The notes: generated from the letters alone by a model not told the origin. A DNA stretch of 64,000 bases from M55B157 sp965657825 (GCA_965657825.1 CBFHQG010000003.1:1-64000), one strand, 5' to 3'. Positions 34,782 to 43,984 are shown, counted from the stretch's first letter. A program made the numbers and translations.

Positions 34782-35996
34782 TCAGACGCGCTCGATGATG
34801 GTGGCGATGCCCATTCCGCCGCCGATGCACAGTGTGATCAGGCCATAGCGACCGCCGATGCGATCGAGTTCGTCCATGACCGTGCCGGTGATCATCGCGC
34901 CGGTGGCACCGATCGGATGCCCCATGGCGATCGCACCGCCGTTGACATTGACCTGCTCGATGTCGAGGTTGAAGTCGCGCATCCACTTCAAGACGACCGA
35001 GGCGAAGGCCTCATTCAACTCCCAGACGTCGATGTCGGCGGGGGTCAGACCGGCGGACGCGAGGACCTTGTTGGTCGCCGGTGTCGGGCCGGTCAGCATG
35101 ATCGTGGGATCCGCACCGGTCACCGCGGTCGCCACGACCCGAGCGCGTGGCGCGAGCCCTGCAGCTGCACCGGCGGCCTCGTTACCCACGAGGGTCAACG
35201 CGGCACCGTCGACGATGCCCGAGGAGTTGCCCGGGGTGTGCACGTGATCGATCCGCTCCACCCAATGGAACTTCTGCAGCGCGACGGCATCGAAGCCCCC
35301 CATGTCGCCCATCGCGGCGAAGGACGGGTTGAGCTTGGACAGGGATTCCACCGTGGTGTCGGGGCGGATGAACTCGTCGTGGTCGAGGATGGTCACGCCG
35401 TTGATGTCCTTGACCGGCACCACCGACTTGGCGAAGCGACCGCTGGACCACGCCGCCGCCGCCCGCTCCTGGGAACGCACCGCGTAGGAGTCGACGTCGT
35501 CGCGGCTGAAGCCCTCGACGGTCGCGATGAGATCCGCGCTGATGCCCTGCGGCACGAAGTAGGAGTTATATGCCGTCTCCGGGTCCATGGCCCACGGGCC
35601 GCCGTCGCTGCCCATCGGCACACGACTCATCGACTCCACACCGCCGGCGAGCAGCATCTGATCCCAGCCGGCGCGCACCTTCTGAGCGGCGATATTGATC
35701 GCCTCGAGGCCGGAGGAGCAGTAGCGGTTGATCTGCATGCCGGCGACGGTGTCGGGAAGGCCGGCGGCGATAGCGGCGGTCTTGGCGATGTCGGCGCCCT
35801 GGTCACCCAGCGGGGTGAGGCAGCCGAGGATCAGGTCGTCGATCTGATTCGGGTCCAGACCCGGGTGGCGGGCCTGCATCTCGTCGATGAGTCCGGTCAC
35901 GAGAGACACCGGCTTGACGCTGTGGAGGGAGCCGTTGGCCTTGCCGCGACCGCGCGGGGTGCGGATCGCCTCATAGATATATGCCTCGTTCGCCAT
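34782..35996 (-). CDS. Acetyl-CoA C-acyltransferase (thiolase)
   Basis: Splits 3-ketoacyl-CoA in the last step of beta-oxidation. The 404-residue protein has the active-site Cys in NRYCSSGLEAI, GHPIGATGA with the catalytic His, and the second Cys in LITLCIGGGMGIA. ATG at 35996 has GAAGGG upstream; a longer frame to 36047 is not supported. It is first gene of a fadA-fadB pair and is divergent from the DUF6159 gene. Confidence 0.94.
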   Translation of the reverse strand: MANEAYIYEAIRTPRGRGKANGSLHSVKPVSLVTGLIDEMQARHPGLDPNQIDDLILGCLTPLGDQGADIAKTAAIAAGLPDTVAGMQINRYCSSGLEAINIAAQKVRAGWDQMLLAGGVESMSRVPMGSDGGPWAMDPETAYNSYFVPQGISADLIATVEGFSRDDVDSYAVRSQERAAAAWSSGRFAKSVVPVKDINGVTILDHDEFIRPDTTVESLSKLNPSFAAMGDMGGFDAVALQKFHWVERIDHVHTPGNSSGIVDGAALTLVGNEAAGAAAGLAPRARVVATAVTGADPTIMLTGPTPATNKVLASAGLTPADIDVWELNEAFASVVLKWMRDFNLDIEQVNVNGGAIAMGHPIGATGAMITGTVMDELDRIGGRYGLITLCIGGGMGIATIIERV

Positions 35997-36136
35997 GGTG
36001 AGCCCTTCTGTGAACGCCGCCGCCGGCAGCCGATGCTTATTGAGCAACTGTCAACAACAAGGCTACTCCCGGCTCCGCACCGCCACAAGGGGGTGACGTC
36101 GTTGGATCTGCGCCACCACCCCACTACCCTGCGGGC
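35997..36136. promoter_or_regulatory. Divergent promoter region of the beta-oxidation genes
   Basis: The 140-base gap contains an A/T-richer stretch around 36035-36060 with the imperfect inverted repeat TTGAGCAACTGTCAA (36040-36054, TTGA-N7-TCAA). On the minus strand TTGTTG is followed about 16 bases later by TAAGCA, a weak -35/-10 pair that would place the repeat within the spacer, a plausible repressor site. The nearby TetR protein is the natural candidate. Confidence 0.4.
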
Positions 36137-36982
36137 ATGGCGCGTGGATCCTGGGGACAAAGCAAGCAGTTGACCACCAAGTCGTGGGGCATCATCAAGG
36201 ACAACCGGTACCTGCTGGCCTTCCCCGTCCTGGGCTTCGTGGGCAGCCTGATCCCCCTGGCGATCTTCTGGGCCCCCGCCGCGTGGTTCCTGGCCGCCGA
36301 TAACTACGTCCCCGCGGTGGCGCTGGCCATCATCGGCATCTTCGCCACCCAGATCGTCATCTCGATCACCAGCGGTGGTCTCGTGGCGGCAGCCGATACC
36401 GAACTCGCCGGAGGCGACTCCTCTCTGGGCCACGGCATCGGCGCATCGCTCGCCCGCCTGTTCCCGTTGATCGGCTGGGCGTTCGTCCAGACGGTCATCA
36501 ACATCATCGTCGGCCTGATCCGCGGCAATAACCAGGGCGGTGCCGCATCGGTGGTTCGCAACATCGCTGCGTCGGGGATCCTCGCCATGTGGAGCCTCAT
36601 CACGTTCTTCGCGGTGCCCTTCATCATGCTCGAGAAGGTCGGGCCCATCACCGCGATCAAGGAGTCGGCCAAACTTTTCAAGGCCAAGTGGGGCCTGCAG
36701 ATCTTCGGCGGGGTGCGTATCGGGGGTGTGGTCGCCCTGATCACCATCCTGCCGGCGATCCTGGTGATCGTGCTCGGGTTCGTGCTGACGCTGTCGAACC
36801 TGTGGGCCATCGGGGTGCCGTTCATCGTGATCGGCGTGATCGTCTTCGCGATCGGCGCCCTACTACTGTCGACCCTGCGCGGCATCTTCTCAGTCGTGCT
36901 GTTCCGTTACGCCAAGGACGGCGCTCTCGAGGGTGGCTTCACCGAGGACGAGCTCGCCGGCGCGGTACGCACGCGAGCGTGA
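36137..36982 (+). CDS. DUF6159-like multi-pass membrane protein
   Basis: A 281-residue integral membrane protein with about six hydrophobic helices, grouped near residues 27-50, 57-80, 110-133, 148-172, 190-215 and 225-250. The N-terminus GSWGQSKQLTTKSWGIIKDN and the central FIMLEKVGPITAIKESAKLF are typical of DUF6159 proteins, as far as I recognise them. The function is unknown. It ends in GTGA with the next gene, so the two are translated together. Confidence 0.7.
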   Translation: MARGSWGQSKQLTTKSWGIIKDNRYLLAFPVLGFVGSLIPLAIFWAPAAWFLAADNYVPAVALAIIGIFATQIVISITSGGLVAAADTELAGGDSSLGHGIGASLARLFPLIGWAFVQTVINIIVGLIRGNNQGGAASVVRNIAASGILAMWSLITFFAVPFIMLEKVGPITAIKESAKLFKAKWGLQIFGGVRIGGVVALITILPAILVIVLGFVLTLSNLWAIGVPFIVIGVIVFAIGALLLSTLRGIFSVVLFRYAKDGALEGGFTEDELAGAVRTRA

Positions 36983-37566
36983 CCGACGCCAAAGCGCCGA
37001 CACCCCGCTCCACGCCCCCGCGTCGAATCGGCCTGCTGGGTGCGGAGAGCACTGGCAAGACCACCGTGGCCGAGGGCCTCGCGCGATCGATCGACGGTTT
37101 CATCGCCGAGGAGTACCTGCGCGACTTCGTCCGCGATTACGGCCGCACCCCCAGCCTCGCTGATCAGGAGGGGATCTTCCTCACCCAGCAGGCGACCGTC
37201 GCCACCGTCACGCGTGCGGCCACCCATGCCGGGGTGCCGTGGATCATCGCGGACCCACTGCCGCTGATGACCGCGGTCTACAGCATCGTGTACTTCGATG
37301 ACGATGCGTTGCTGACCGCGGGTATCGATGACGCGGCCGGCTACGACCTGCTGGTGTGGTGCGCACCGGATTTCCCCGGCTCACCCGAGCCGGCGATGCG
37401 CGATGGCGAGCAGATGCGCCGACGCACCGACGTGGTCATCACCGACCTGATCGCCCCCCGCCTGCCGCTGACGAAGGTCACCGGCGACCCCGAGACCCGA
37501 TTAACCGAAATCCGCAACTTTTGCGCCATTCTCCATGAGGGAGGCGTTGCGGATTTCGGCTCATGA
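36979..37566 (+). CDS. NadR-like P-loop kinase (AAA_28)
   Basis: A 195-residue ATPase resembling the ribosylnicotinamide kinase domain of NadR, without the adenylyltransferase domain. The Walker A motif is GLLGAESTGKTTVAEGLA (residues 18-35). Later segments are EEYLRDFVRDYGRTPSL and PWIIADPLPLMTAVYS. It may phosphorylate nicotinamide riboside or a related nucleoside; this is inferred from the family. The GTG start overlaps the membrane protein stop. The last ~20 codons run through a long perfect inverted repeat, so the C-terminus may have been extended into a terminator-like element. Confidence 0.75.
   Translation: MTDAKAPTPRSTPPRRIGLLGAESTGKTTVAEGLARSIDGFIAEEYLRDFVRDYGRTPSLADQEGIFLTQQATVATVTRAATHAGVPWIIADPLPLMTAVYSIVYFDDDALLTAGIDDAAGYDLLVWCAPDFPGSPEPAMRDGEQMRRRTDVVITDLIAPRLPLTKVTGDPETRLTEIRNFCAILHEGGVADFGS
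37505..37559. terminator. Long inverted repeat at the end of the NadR-like gene
   Basis: CCGAAATCCGCAAC (37505-37518) pairs perfectly over 14 bp with GTTGCGGATTTCGG (37546-37559), and the 27-base loop has further short pairing (CTCC/GGAG). The structure ends 4 bases before the stop codon. It looks like a terminator or a dispersed palindromic element read through by the gene. Confidence 0.65.
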
Positions 37567-37667
37567 CCGGGGCAGGAACCCTCTCGACAGGAACCATGAT
37601 GGGTCCCTGTGCCGTGTGGGCACCCGCGCCCGAACGCGACTGACCTGACGTGCGTCAGGATGAGCGC

Positions 37668-38573
37668 ATGAGCGAGCACCGCACCACCGATGATCCGCGC
37701 TGGCCGCGGGCCGGTACCTGGTTGGCCGGTGGGACAGACACGGCACGGGTCGATCTCGCCGTGCTCGGGGTACCGACGCACCGCACCTCGCTGAGCCCCA
37801 CCCGCGCTGACACCACCCCGGCCGCTATTCGCGAGGCGCTCAATCGCTACTCGACGTATTCGTCGATCCACGATGTCGACATCGCGTCCTTGTCCTGCCG
37901 CGACCTCGGGGATATCGAGCAGCCCGATGGTCCCGAAGGCGAACTCCGTGTCAGTGATGCCGTCCGCGAGGCCCTGCGCTCAGCGGAACTTCTCCTCGCC
38001 CTCGGCGGCGACAACTCCCTGACCTATCCCGTCGCCATCGGAGCGTGCCCCGATCTGGAGACTTCCGGACTCATCACCGTCGACGCCCACCACGATCTGC
38101 GCGACGGCATCAGCAATGGGTCACCCGTGCAGCGCCTGATCGATGCCGGTCTGCGCGGTGATCGCATCGTGCAGATCGGTATCGCGGATTTCGCCAACTC
38201 TGCCCACTACGCCCAGCGTGCTCGAGACCACGGCATCACCGTCATCAATCGGGAGTCGCTACACGACAGTCGTATCGACGATGTCATGGCACAGGCGATG
38301 CGAATCGCAGGAGCCGGCGGCGGCCCGATCCACGTCGACCTCGACGTCGACGTCTGCGACCGGTCGGTGGCGCCCGGCTGTCCGGCATCAGCCCCGGGCG
38401 GGATCAGTGCCGCAGAACTGCGCCGCATCGCGTTCCTCGCTGGACGCTCCCCTCGCGTGCACTCGATCGATATCGCCGAGATCGATGCGGCGGCAGATGC
38501 ACCCGATCAGCGCACCGTGCGCCTCGGCGCCCTACTCCTACTCGAAGCCGCCGCGGGATTCGCCTGCAGGTAG
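37668..38573 (+). CDS. hutG: Formimidoylglutamase-like protein, arginase family
   Basis: Predicted to cleave N-formimidoyl-L-glutamate to glutamate and formamide, the last step of histidine breakdown. At 301 residues it has the arginase (ureohydrolase) fold. Metal motifs are GGDNS (where most relatives have GGDHS, so Asn replaces one Mn-binding His), VDAHHDLRDG and HVDLDVDVCD. The context strongly supports the role, since hutH, hutI and hutU follow convergently. ATG at 37668 has AGGA 8 bases upstream; a GTG 18 bases earlier is open. The altered ligand could mean changed metal use. Confidence 0.82.
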   Translation: MSEHRTTDDPRWPRAGTWLAGGTDTARVDLAVLGVPTHRTSLSPTRADTTPAAIREALNRYSTYSSIHDVDIASLSCRDLGDIEQPDGPEGELRVSDAVREALRSAELLLALGGDNSLTYPVAIGACPDLETSGLITVDAHHDLRDGISNGSPVQRLIDAGLRGDRIVQIGIADFANSAHYAQRARDHGITVINRESLHDSRIDDVMAQAMRIAGAGGGPIHVDLDVDVCDRSVAPGCPASAPGGISAAELRRIAFLAGRSPRVHSIDIAEIDAAADAPDQRTVRLGALLLLEAAAGFACR

Positions 38574-38589
38574 GAGCTGATGCGCAACC

Positions 38590-40131
38590 TCAGCCTGCTC
38601 GACGCGTCAACGATTCCATCTCACGCACGATCGATTCGGCTGCACTGAGTTCGGGTGCGAGGTAGCGATCCGGTCCGGGGCCTGGAACGCGCTCCCGCAG
38701 CCGCTGGAGCACCTCAGCACTCCCAGCTCCCGGCTGCAAGGGCGCGCGTAGTTCGATCGCACGCGCTGCTGTGAGGAGTTCGATCGCCAGAATGCGTCGT
38801 AGATTCGCCACGATCAGTCGCAGCTTGCGCGCCGCGTGCCAACCCATCGACACGTGATCCTCCTGCATGGCGGAGCTGGGGATGGAATCGACACTGGCAG
38901 GCGCGGCCAGTCGCTTGCACTCACTGACCAGCGCTGCCTGCGTGTACTGCGCGATCATCAGCCCGGAGTCGACGCCCGGATCATCAGCGAGGAACGGGGG
39001 CAGTCCGTGACTGCGGGCCTTGTCCAGCATCCGGTCGGTGCGTCGCTCGGCCATCGAACCGACATCGGTCGCCGGGATCGCCAGGAAATCCAGCGCGTAC
39101 GCGACCGGGGCACCGTGGAAGTTGCCATTGCTCGACACCGTCCCGTCTTCGAGAACGACCGGGTTATCGATCGCGGCGGCGAGTTCACGCTCTGCGACAC
39201 CGCGAGCGAAATCGATCGTGTCACGCAGACCACCGGTGACCTGGGGAGCACATCGCAGCGAGTAGGCATCCTGCACGCGAGTGTCGGCCTCCCTGTGCGA
39301 GGCGACGATGGGTGAACCGTCGAGGTGGGCGTACATCCGCGCCGCACTGTGCGCCTGGCCGGGATGAGGTCGCAAAGGACGGTGGAGTTCGGGGCGGAAC
39401 ACCGAGTCGGTCCCCAGGAGTCCTTCGACGCTCATCGCAGCGGTGATGTCGGCGACGTCGGCTAAACCGTCCAAATCAGCGAGGGCCAGGATGAGCATGC
39501 CGAGCATGCCGTCGGTGCCGTTGATGAGAGCCAGTCCCTCCTTCTCCTGCAACTCCACCGGGGTGATGCCGGCGTCGTCGAGCAACTCGGGAACGGGTCG
39601 GGTGAACCCCTCGGCATCCTGCGCATCACCCTCTCCCATCAGCACCAGGGCGCAGTGGGCGAGCGGTGCGAGATCACCGCTGCACCCCAGTGAACCGAAC
39701 TCGCCGACCACCGGGGTGATACCCGCATTGAGCAGGTCGACCATGGTCTGGGCGATGACGGGACGCACGCCGGTGCGACCACTGCACAGTGTCTTCGCGC
39801 GCAGGAACATCAACGCACGGACCACCTCGCGCTCGACGGGTTCGCCCATTCCCGCGGCATGCGAGCGCACGAGCGAGCGCTGCAGTTGCACGCGTTGCTC
39901 GACGGGGATGTGCCGGTTGGCGAGTGCTCCGAATCCGGTGGAGATGCCGTATGTCGGCGTGGCCGATGCCGCGAGCGCTTCGACCTGTGCACGAGTGCGG
40001 GCCATGGCAGTGAGTGCCTCCTCGGCGATCACCACGCGCGCTCCCTCGCGGGCGACGGCGATGACGTCCTCGATCGTCACCCCCGTGGTTCCCACGGTCA
40101 CGGTCGCACCCACCTGATCGGACTCGCCCAT
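38590..40131 (-). CDS. hutH: Histidine ammonia-lyase
   Basis: Removes ammonia from L-histidine to give urocanate. The 513-residue protein contains the segment that forms the MIO cofactor, here GSLGCSGDLAPLAH, so the tripeptide is Cys150-Ser151-Gly152 rather than the common Ala-Ser-Gly. Other family residues are present: YGISTGFGALANRHI and SSNGNFHGAPVAYALDF. The ATG at 40131 overlaps the hutI stop, with GAGGAGG upstream. It is last in the hutU-hutI-hutH run. Confidence 0.95.
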   Translation of the reverse strand: MGESDQVGATVTVGTTGVTIEDVIAVAREGARVVIAEEALTAMARTRAQVEALAASATPTYGISTGFGALANRHIPVEQRVQLQRSLVRSHAAGMGEPVEREVVRALMFLRAKTLCSGRTGVRPVIAQTMVDLLNAGITPVVGEFGSLGCSGDLAPLAHCALVLMGEGDAQDAEGFTRPVPELLDDAGITPVELQEKEGLALINGTDGMLGMLILALADLDGLADVADITAAMSVEGLLGTDSVFRPELHRPLRPHPGQAHSAARMYAHLDGSPIVASHREADTRVQDAYSLRCAPQVTGGLRDTIDFARGVAERELAAAIDNPVVLEDGTVSSNGNFHGAPVAYALDFLAIPATDVGSMAERRTDRMLDKARSHGLPPFLADDPGVDSGLMIAQYTQAALVSECKRLAAPASVDSIPSSAMQEDHVSMGWHAARKLRLIVANLRRILAIELLTAARAIELRAPLQPGAGSAEVLQRLRERVPGPGPDRYLAPELSAAESIVREMESLTRRAG

Positions 40132-41333
40132 CACCCACGGCCTCCTCGATCGCCATTACCTGCTGTGAGCCGCACGCCACCCCTCCACACCTCATCGATC
40201 TGGTCGACCCCGGGACGATAGGCCAGGTAGAGCGGATTGGGCGCATCCAGGACGACGAGATCCGCCCGGGCACCCGGCTCGATACGCCCCACATCATCGC
40301 GCCGAAGCGCCCGTGCGCCACCGAGCGTGGCGGCGGTGAGTGCTTCAGCCGGTGTCATGTGCATCTCGCGCACCGCCATCGCGACACACCACGGCATGCT
40401 CGTGGTGTAGCTCGAGCCGGGATTGCAGTCTGTGGCGATCGCCACGGTCACCCCGGCATCGAGGAGACGACGCGCATCCGGGTAGGGGGAGCGAGTGGAG
40501 AACTCCGCACCGGGCAGCAGGGTGGCCACCGTGTCGGAATCGGCGAGCGCATCGACATCGGCATCATCCAGATGGGTGCAGTGATCAGCGGATGCCGCAC
40601 CGAGCTCGACCGCGATCTGCACGCCAGGGCCGTGCTGCAGTTGATTGGCGTGCACCCTCGGCAGCAATCCCGCATCGATACCGGCGCTCAGGATGGCTCG
40701 AGCCTGGTCACCATCGAAGGCTCCGCGATCGCAGAACACATCGATCCACCGGGCGTGCGGCCGGCACGCCTCGAGCATGGCCCCGGTGACGAGATCGACG
40801 TATCCGCCAACGTCATCAGCGAATTCCGCGGGCACCACGTGCGCACCGAGGTAGGTGGTCTCCGGGGTGAAGTGGGCAGCGATGCTCAATGCGCGCGACT
40901 CATCGTGCACGGTAAGGCCATAGCCGGACTTGATCTCGAATGTCGTCACCCCTGACGTCAGGAACTCGTCGACCAGCCGCTGGGCATTGGCCTGCAGAGC
41001 ATCATCGGTGGCCTCGCGGGTCGCCCGGACCGTCGAGGTGATCCCTCCCGCGGAGTACCGCTGACCGCTCATGCGCGCGGCGAACTCCGCACTTCGTTCA
41101 CCGGCGAAGATGAGGTGCGCGTGACTATCGACGAAGCCGGGGATGACACATCGGCCACCGAGACTGCGCGCGCTGTCCGCCGCAGGAGCGGCATCAGCAG
41201 AGCCGACCCACGCAATGCGATCACCGTCGAGGACGACGGCCGCGTCCGCAATATCGCCGCGCTCGGTCTGGGTGGACACCACACCGATGTCGGTGAGCAG
41301 GATCGAGGTGCGACCGGATGCTGCGCCGCTCAT
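40131..41333 (-). CDS. hutI: Imidazolonepropionase
   Basis: Hydrolyses 4-imidazolone-5-propionate to formimidoylglutamate. This 400-residue amidohydrolase has the metal motif PGFVDSHAHLIFAG, then GGITSTVRATR, TFEIKSGYGL, HANQL and SADHCTHL, and the Asp in IATDCNPGSS. The ATG start overlaps the hutU stop as ATGA. All expected ligands are visible. Confidence 0.96.
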   Translation of the reverse strand: MSGAASGRTSILLTDIGVVSTQTERGDIADAAVVLDGDRIAWVGSADAAPAADSARSLGGRCVIPGFVDSHAHLIFAGERSAEFAARMSGQRYSAGGITSTVRATREATDDALQANAQRLVDEFLTSGVTTFEIKSGYGLTVHDESRALSIAAHFTPETTYLGAHVVPAEFADDVGGYVDLVTGAMLEACRPHARWIDVFCDRGAFDGDQARAILSAGIDAGLLPRVHANQLQHGPGVQIAVELGAASADHCTHLDDADVDALADSDTVATLLPGAEFSTRSPYPDARRLLDAGVTVAIATDCNPGSSYTTSMPWCVAMAVREMHMTPAEALTAATLGGARALRRDDVGRIEPGARADLVVLDAPNPLYLAYRPGVDQIDEVWRGGVRLTAGNGDRGGRG

Positions 41334-43012
41334 GCCTGCTCACGCATCGGGATGCGCACGCCGCGCTGCTCGGCGACCTCGACAGCCTCGTCGTACCCGG
41401 CATCGCAGTGGCGCATCACACCGGTGCCGGGATCATTGGTCAGCACCCGCTCGAGCTTCTGCCCGGCTAGTTCCGTGCCGTCGGCGACGCTCACCTGACC
41501 GGAGTGGATCGAACGACCCATTCCCACTCCGCCACCGTGGTGGATCGACACCCACGAGGCACCGGATGACACGTTGAGCATCGCGTTGAGCAACGGCCAA
41601 TCAGCGATGGCATCGGAGCCGTCCAACATGCCCTCGGTCTCCCGATAGGGGGACGCGACCGATCCGCAATCCAGGTGATCCCGCCCGATGACGATCGGCG
41701 CGGCGACCTCACCGTGGGCGACCAGGTCGTTGAAGGCCAGCCCGGCCTTCTCGCGCTCGCCATAACCCAGCCAGCAGATGCGCGCGGGCAGACCCTGGAA
41801 CGCCACCCGCTCCGAGGCCATGGTGATCCAGCGCCGCAGGTGGTCGTTATCGGGAAAGAGTTCGAGCACTGCCCGATCGGTGCGTGCGATGTCGGCGGGA
41901 TCTCCACTGAGGGCGACCCAGCGGAACGGCCCTTTGCCCTCGCAGAACAGCGGGCGGATGTAGGCGGGGATGAAACCGGGGAAGTCGAAGGCCCGGTTAT
42001 AGCCGCCCTTGCGCGCCTCATCGCGGATGGAGTTGCCGTAGTCGAAGACCTCCGCCCCGGCATCCATGAAATCGACCATCGCCTCGACGTGCATCGCCAT
42101 CGACGCCTGAGCCCGATCAGTGAACTCCTCCGGCTTCTGGCGGGCGTAGTCGTGCGCATCATCCAGATCGATGCCCTCGGGGATATAGGCCAGCGGGTCG
42201 TGCGCCGAGGTCTGGTCGGTGACGATGTCCACGGGGACTCCCCTGCGGTACAACTCCGGCAGGACGATCGCCGCATTGCCCACGAGCCCGACCGAGATCG
42301 CTTTGCGCTGCTCCTTGTACGACACGACGCGGGCGATCGCATCGTCGAGATCATCGGCGATCTCATCGAGATAACGGGTCTCCACTCGACGGCGCAGCCG
42401 AGTGGGATCGATGTCGATGATGAGGCAGGTGCCCTCGTTCATCGTCACCGCGAGCGGCTGCGCACCTCCCATGCCGCCCGCCCCGGAGGTCACCGTCAAG
42501 GTGCCTGCCAGCGTGCCACCGAATCGCTTCTCGGCGACCGCTGCGAACGTCTCGTACGTGCCCTGCAGGATCCCCTGCGTACCGATGTAGATCCACGAGC
42601 CGGCTGTCATCTGCCCGTACATCGTCAAGCCCAGTCGCTCAAGGCGGCGGAACTCCGGCCAGGTCGCCCAGTCCCCCACCAGATTGGAGTTGGCCAGCAG
42701 TACCCGCGGCGCCCACTCATGCGTGCGGAACACCCCGACCGGTCGGCCGGACTGCACCAGCATCGTCTCGTCGGGAGCGAGAGTGGTCAGGGTGCGGGCC
42801 ATCGCATCGAAGGACGCCCAGTCGCGCGCTGCTCGCCCGGTGCCGCCGTAGACGACGAGCTCCTCGGGGTGCTCGGCGACCTGCGGGTCGAGGTTGTTGT
42901 GCAGCATCCGCAGGGCAGCCTCGGTCGGCCAACTGCGCGCGGTGAGCGTGGTGCCGCGCGCGGCCCGCACGGGGCGGGATCCGCTCAGGGTGTCGTGGGC
43001 CAGATCGGTCAT
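41330..43012 (-). CDS. hutU: Urocanate hydratase
   Basis: Adds water to urocanate using NAD as an electrophile. At 560 residues it has the family length. Landmarks are MTAGSWIYIGTQGILQGTYE, GGMGGAQPLAVTMNEG, DQTSAHDPL, the catalytic Cys region RICWLGYGERE, and WVSIHHGGGVGMGRS. It is first gene of the hutU-I-H operon, transcribed away from the IclR gene across a 197-base gap with a 16-bp palindrome. Confidence 0.97.
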   Translation of the reverse strand: MTDLAHDTLSGSRPVRAARGTTLTARSWPTEAALRMLHNNLDPQVAEHPEELVVYGGTGRAARDWASFDAMARTLTTLAPDETMLVQSGRPVGVFRTHEWAPRVLLANSNLVGDWATWPEFRRLERLGLTMYGQMTAGSWIYIGTQGILQGTYETFAAVAEKRFGGTLAGTLTVTSGAGGMGGAQPLAVTMNEGTCLIIDIDPTRLRRRVETRYLDEIADDLDDAIARVVSYKEQRKAISVGLVGNAAIVLPELYRRGVPVDIVTDQTSAHDPLAYIPEGIDLDDAHDYARQKPEEFTDRAQASMAMHVEAMVDFMDAGAEVFDYGNSIRDEARKGGYNRAFDFPGFIPAYIRPLFCEGKGPFRWVALSGDPADIARTDRAVLELFPDNDHLRRWITMASERVAFQGLPARICWLGYGEREKAGLAFNDLVAHGEVAAPIVIGRDHLDCGSVASPYRETEGMLDGSDAIADWPLLNAMLNVSSGASWVSIHHGGGVGMGRSIHSGQVSVADGTELAGQKLERVLTNDPGTGVMRHCDAGYDEAVEVAEQRGVRIPMREQA

Positions 43013-43117
43013 GGGGATCCCTTCCTCGCGGCCATCGGATCACCTGCGGTGATGACGCTTCGTGGGCTCATCCTCATCGGCGCCATCGGGACTCGACAGG
43101 CGGCGAAGGTGCCAGCT

Positions 43118-43133
43118 GTCTGGGATCCCAGAC
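43118..43133. promoter_or_regulatory. Perfect 16-bp palindrome between hutU and the IclR gene
   Basis: GTCTGGGATCCCAGAC reads the same on both strands. It lies 106 bases from the hutU start and 77 bases from the iclR-type start in their shared control region. Such symmetry and place suit an operator for the adjacent IclR-family regulator. TATGCT directly beyond it (43134-43139) could be a -10 box for the regulator gene. Confidence 0.65.
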
Positions 43134-43209
43134 TATGCTGCCTTCTCGTGGCCATCCGTGGTGTCGCCAACCGGAGCGCACACCGGCGTGCGGATCGGGA
43201 CGCGGATCG

Positions 43210-43977
43210 ATGAGCAAAGTCCCCGCAGCGACGTCGACCCTCGACCTACTGCGCGCCCTGGCCAGCCGTGGACCCTCGACCGCGACCGCCCTCGCCGAAG
43301 CGATCGGCATCCCGCGCAGCACCACCTACCACCTGCTGTCGGTGCTGACCGAGAACGGGTTCGTCGTGCATCTGCCCGATGAGCGACGCTGGACTCTCGG
43401 GCCGAGCGCCTTCGAGATCGGGATGGCCTATCTGCGCCATGATCCACGCGAGGCACTCGCACGCCCGGTGCTCACCGAACTGGCCGAGCGCGTCGGGCAC
43501 ACCGTGCACCTCGCCGCACTGCACGGCAGCGAAGTCGTCTACCTGCTCAAGGAGTCTCCGCGTAGTCCACGGCGGGCCTCGACCCACATCACCGACGTCG
43601 GGGTGCGGCTACCGGCCGCAACGACGGCGAGCGGACGCGCGATGCTCGCGACACTGTCGGCCGAACAGGTGCGAGCGGTGATGAGCTCACCGACCGCCTT
43701 CGTCTCGCGCACGGGGCGAGGACCCACCTCACTATCAGCCCTGCGCTCAGTGCTGACCAGAGAGCGGCGTGCGGGATACGCCCTCGAGGATGGCGAGATC
43801 CTCGACGGTTACGCCTCCGTGGGTGTCGCGATCATCGACTCAGCCGGCCGATTGGCGGGAGCGGTGAGCGTGACGGTCCACACCACCGACGATGCCGCCG
43901 ACCTCGACAGCGTGATCGCGTATGTGCCCGAGGTGCGCAACGCCGTCGACACGATCGCAACCCGACTGAGTAGATGA
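43210..43977 (+). CDS. IclR-family regulator of histidine utilisation
   Basis: A 255-residue regulator. An N-terminal winged helix-turn-helix (TATALAEAIGIPRSTTYHLL, about residues 23-42) is followed by the IclR effector domain with HLAALHGSEVVYLLK and LPAATTASGRAML. Its position divergent from hutU-I-H makes it the likely hut repressor or activator, with urocanate or a related metabolite as candidate ligand (inference). The ATG at 43210 was used; the upstream open frame is Cys/Arg-rich and unlikely. Confidence 0.88.
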   Translation: MSKVPAATSTLDLLRALASRGPSTATALAEAIGIPRSTTYHLLSVLTENGFVVHLPDERRWTLGPSAFEIGMAYLRHDPREALARPVLTELAERVGHTVHLAALHGSEVVYLLKESPRSPRRASTHITDVGVRLPAATTASGRAMLATLSAEQVRAVMSSPTAFVSRTGRGPTSLSALRSVLTRERRAGYALEDGEILDGYASVGVAIIDSAGRLAGAVSVTVHTTDDAADLDSVIAYVPEVRNAVDTIATRLSR

Positions 43978-43984
43978 ACAACAA

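Noticed and set aside
34917..36173. A 418-codon open frame opposite the thiolase
   Set aside because: A shadow frame; the minus strand shows all thiolase active-site motifs.
41675..43213. A 512-codon open frame opposite hutU
   Set aside because: It is antisense to a complete urocanate hydratase and runs through the hut control region. No protein features were found.
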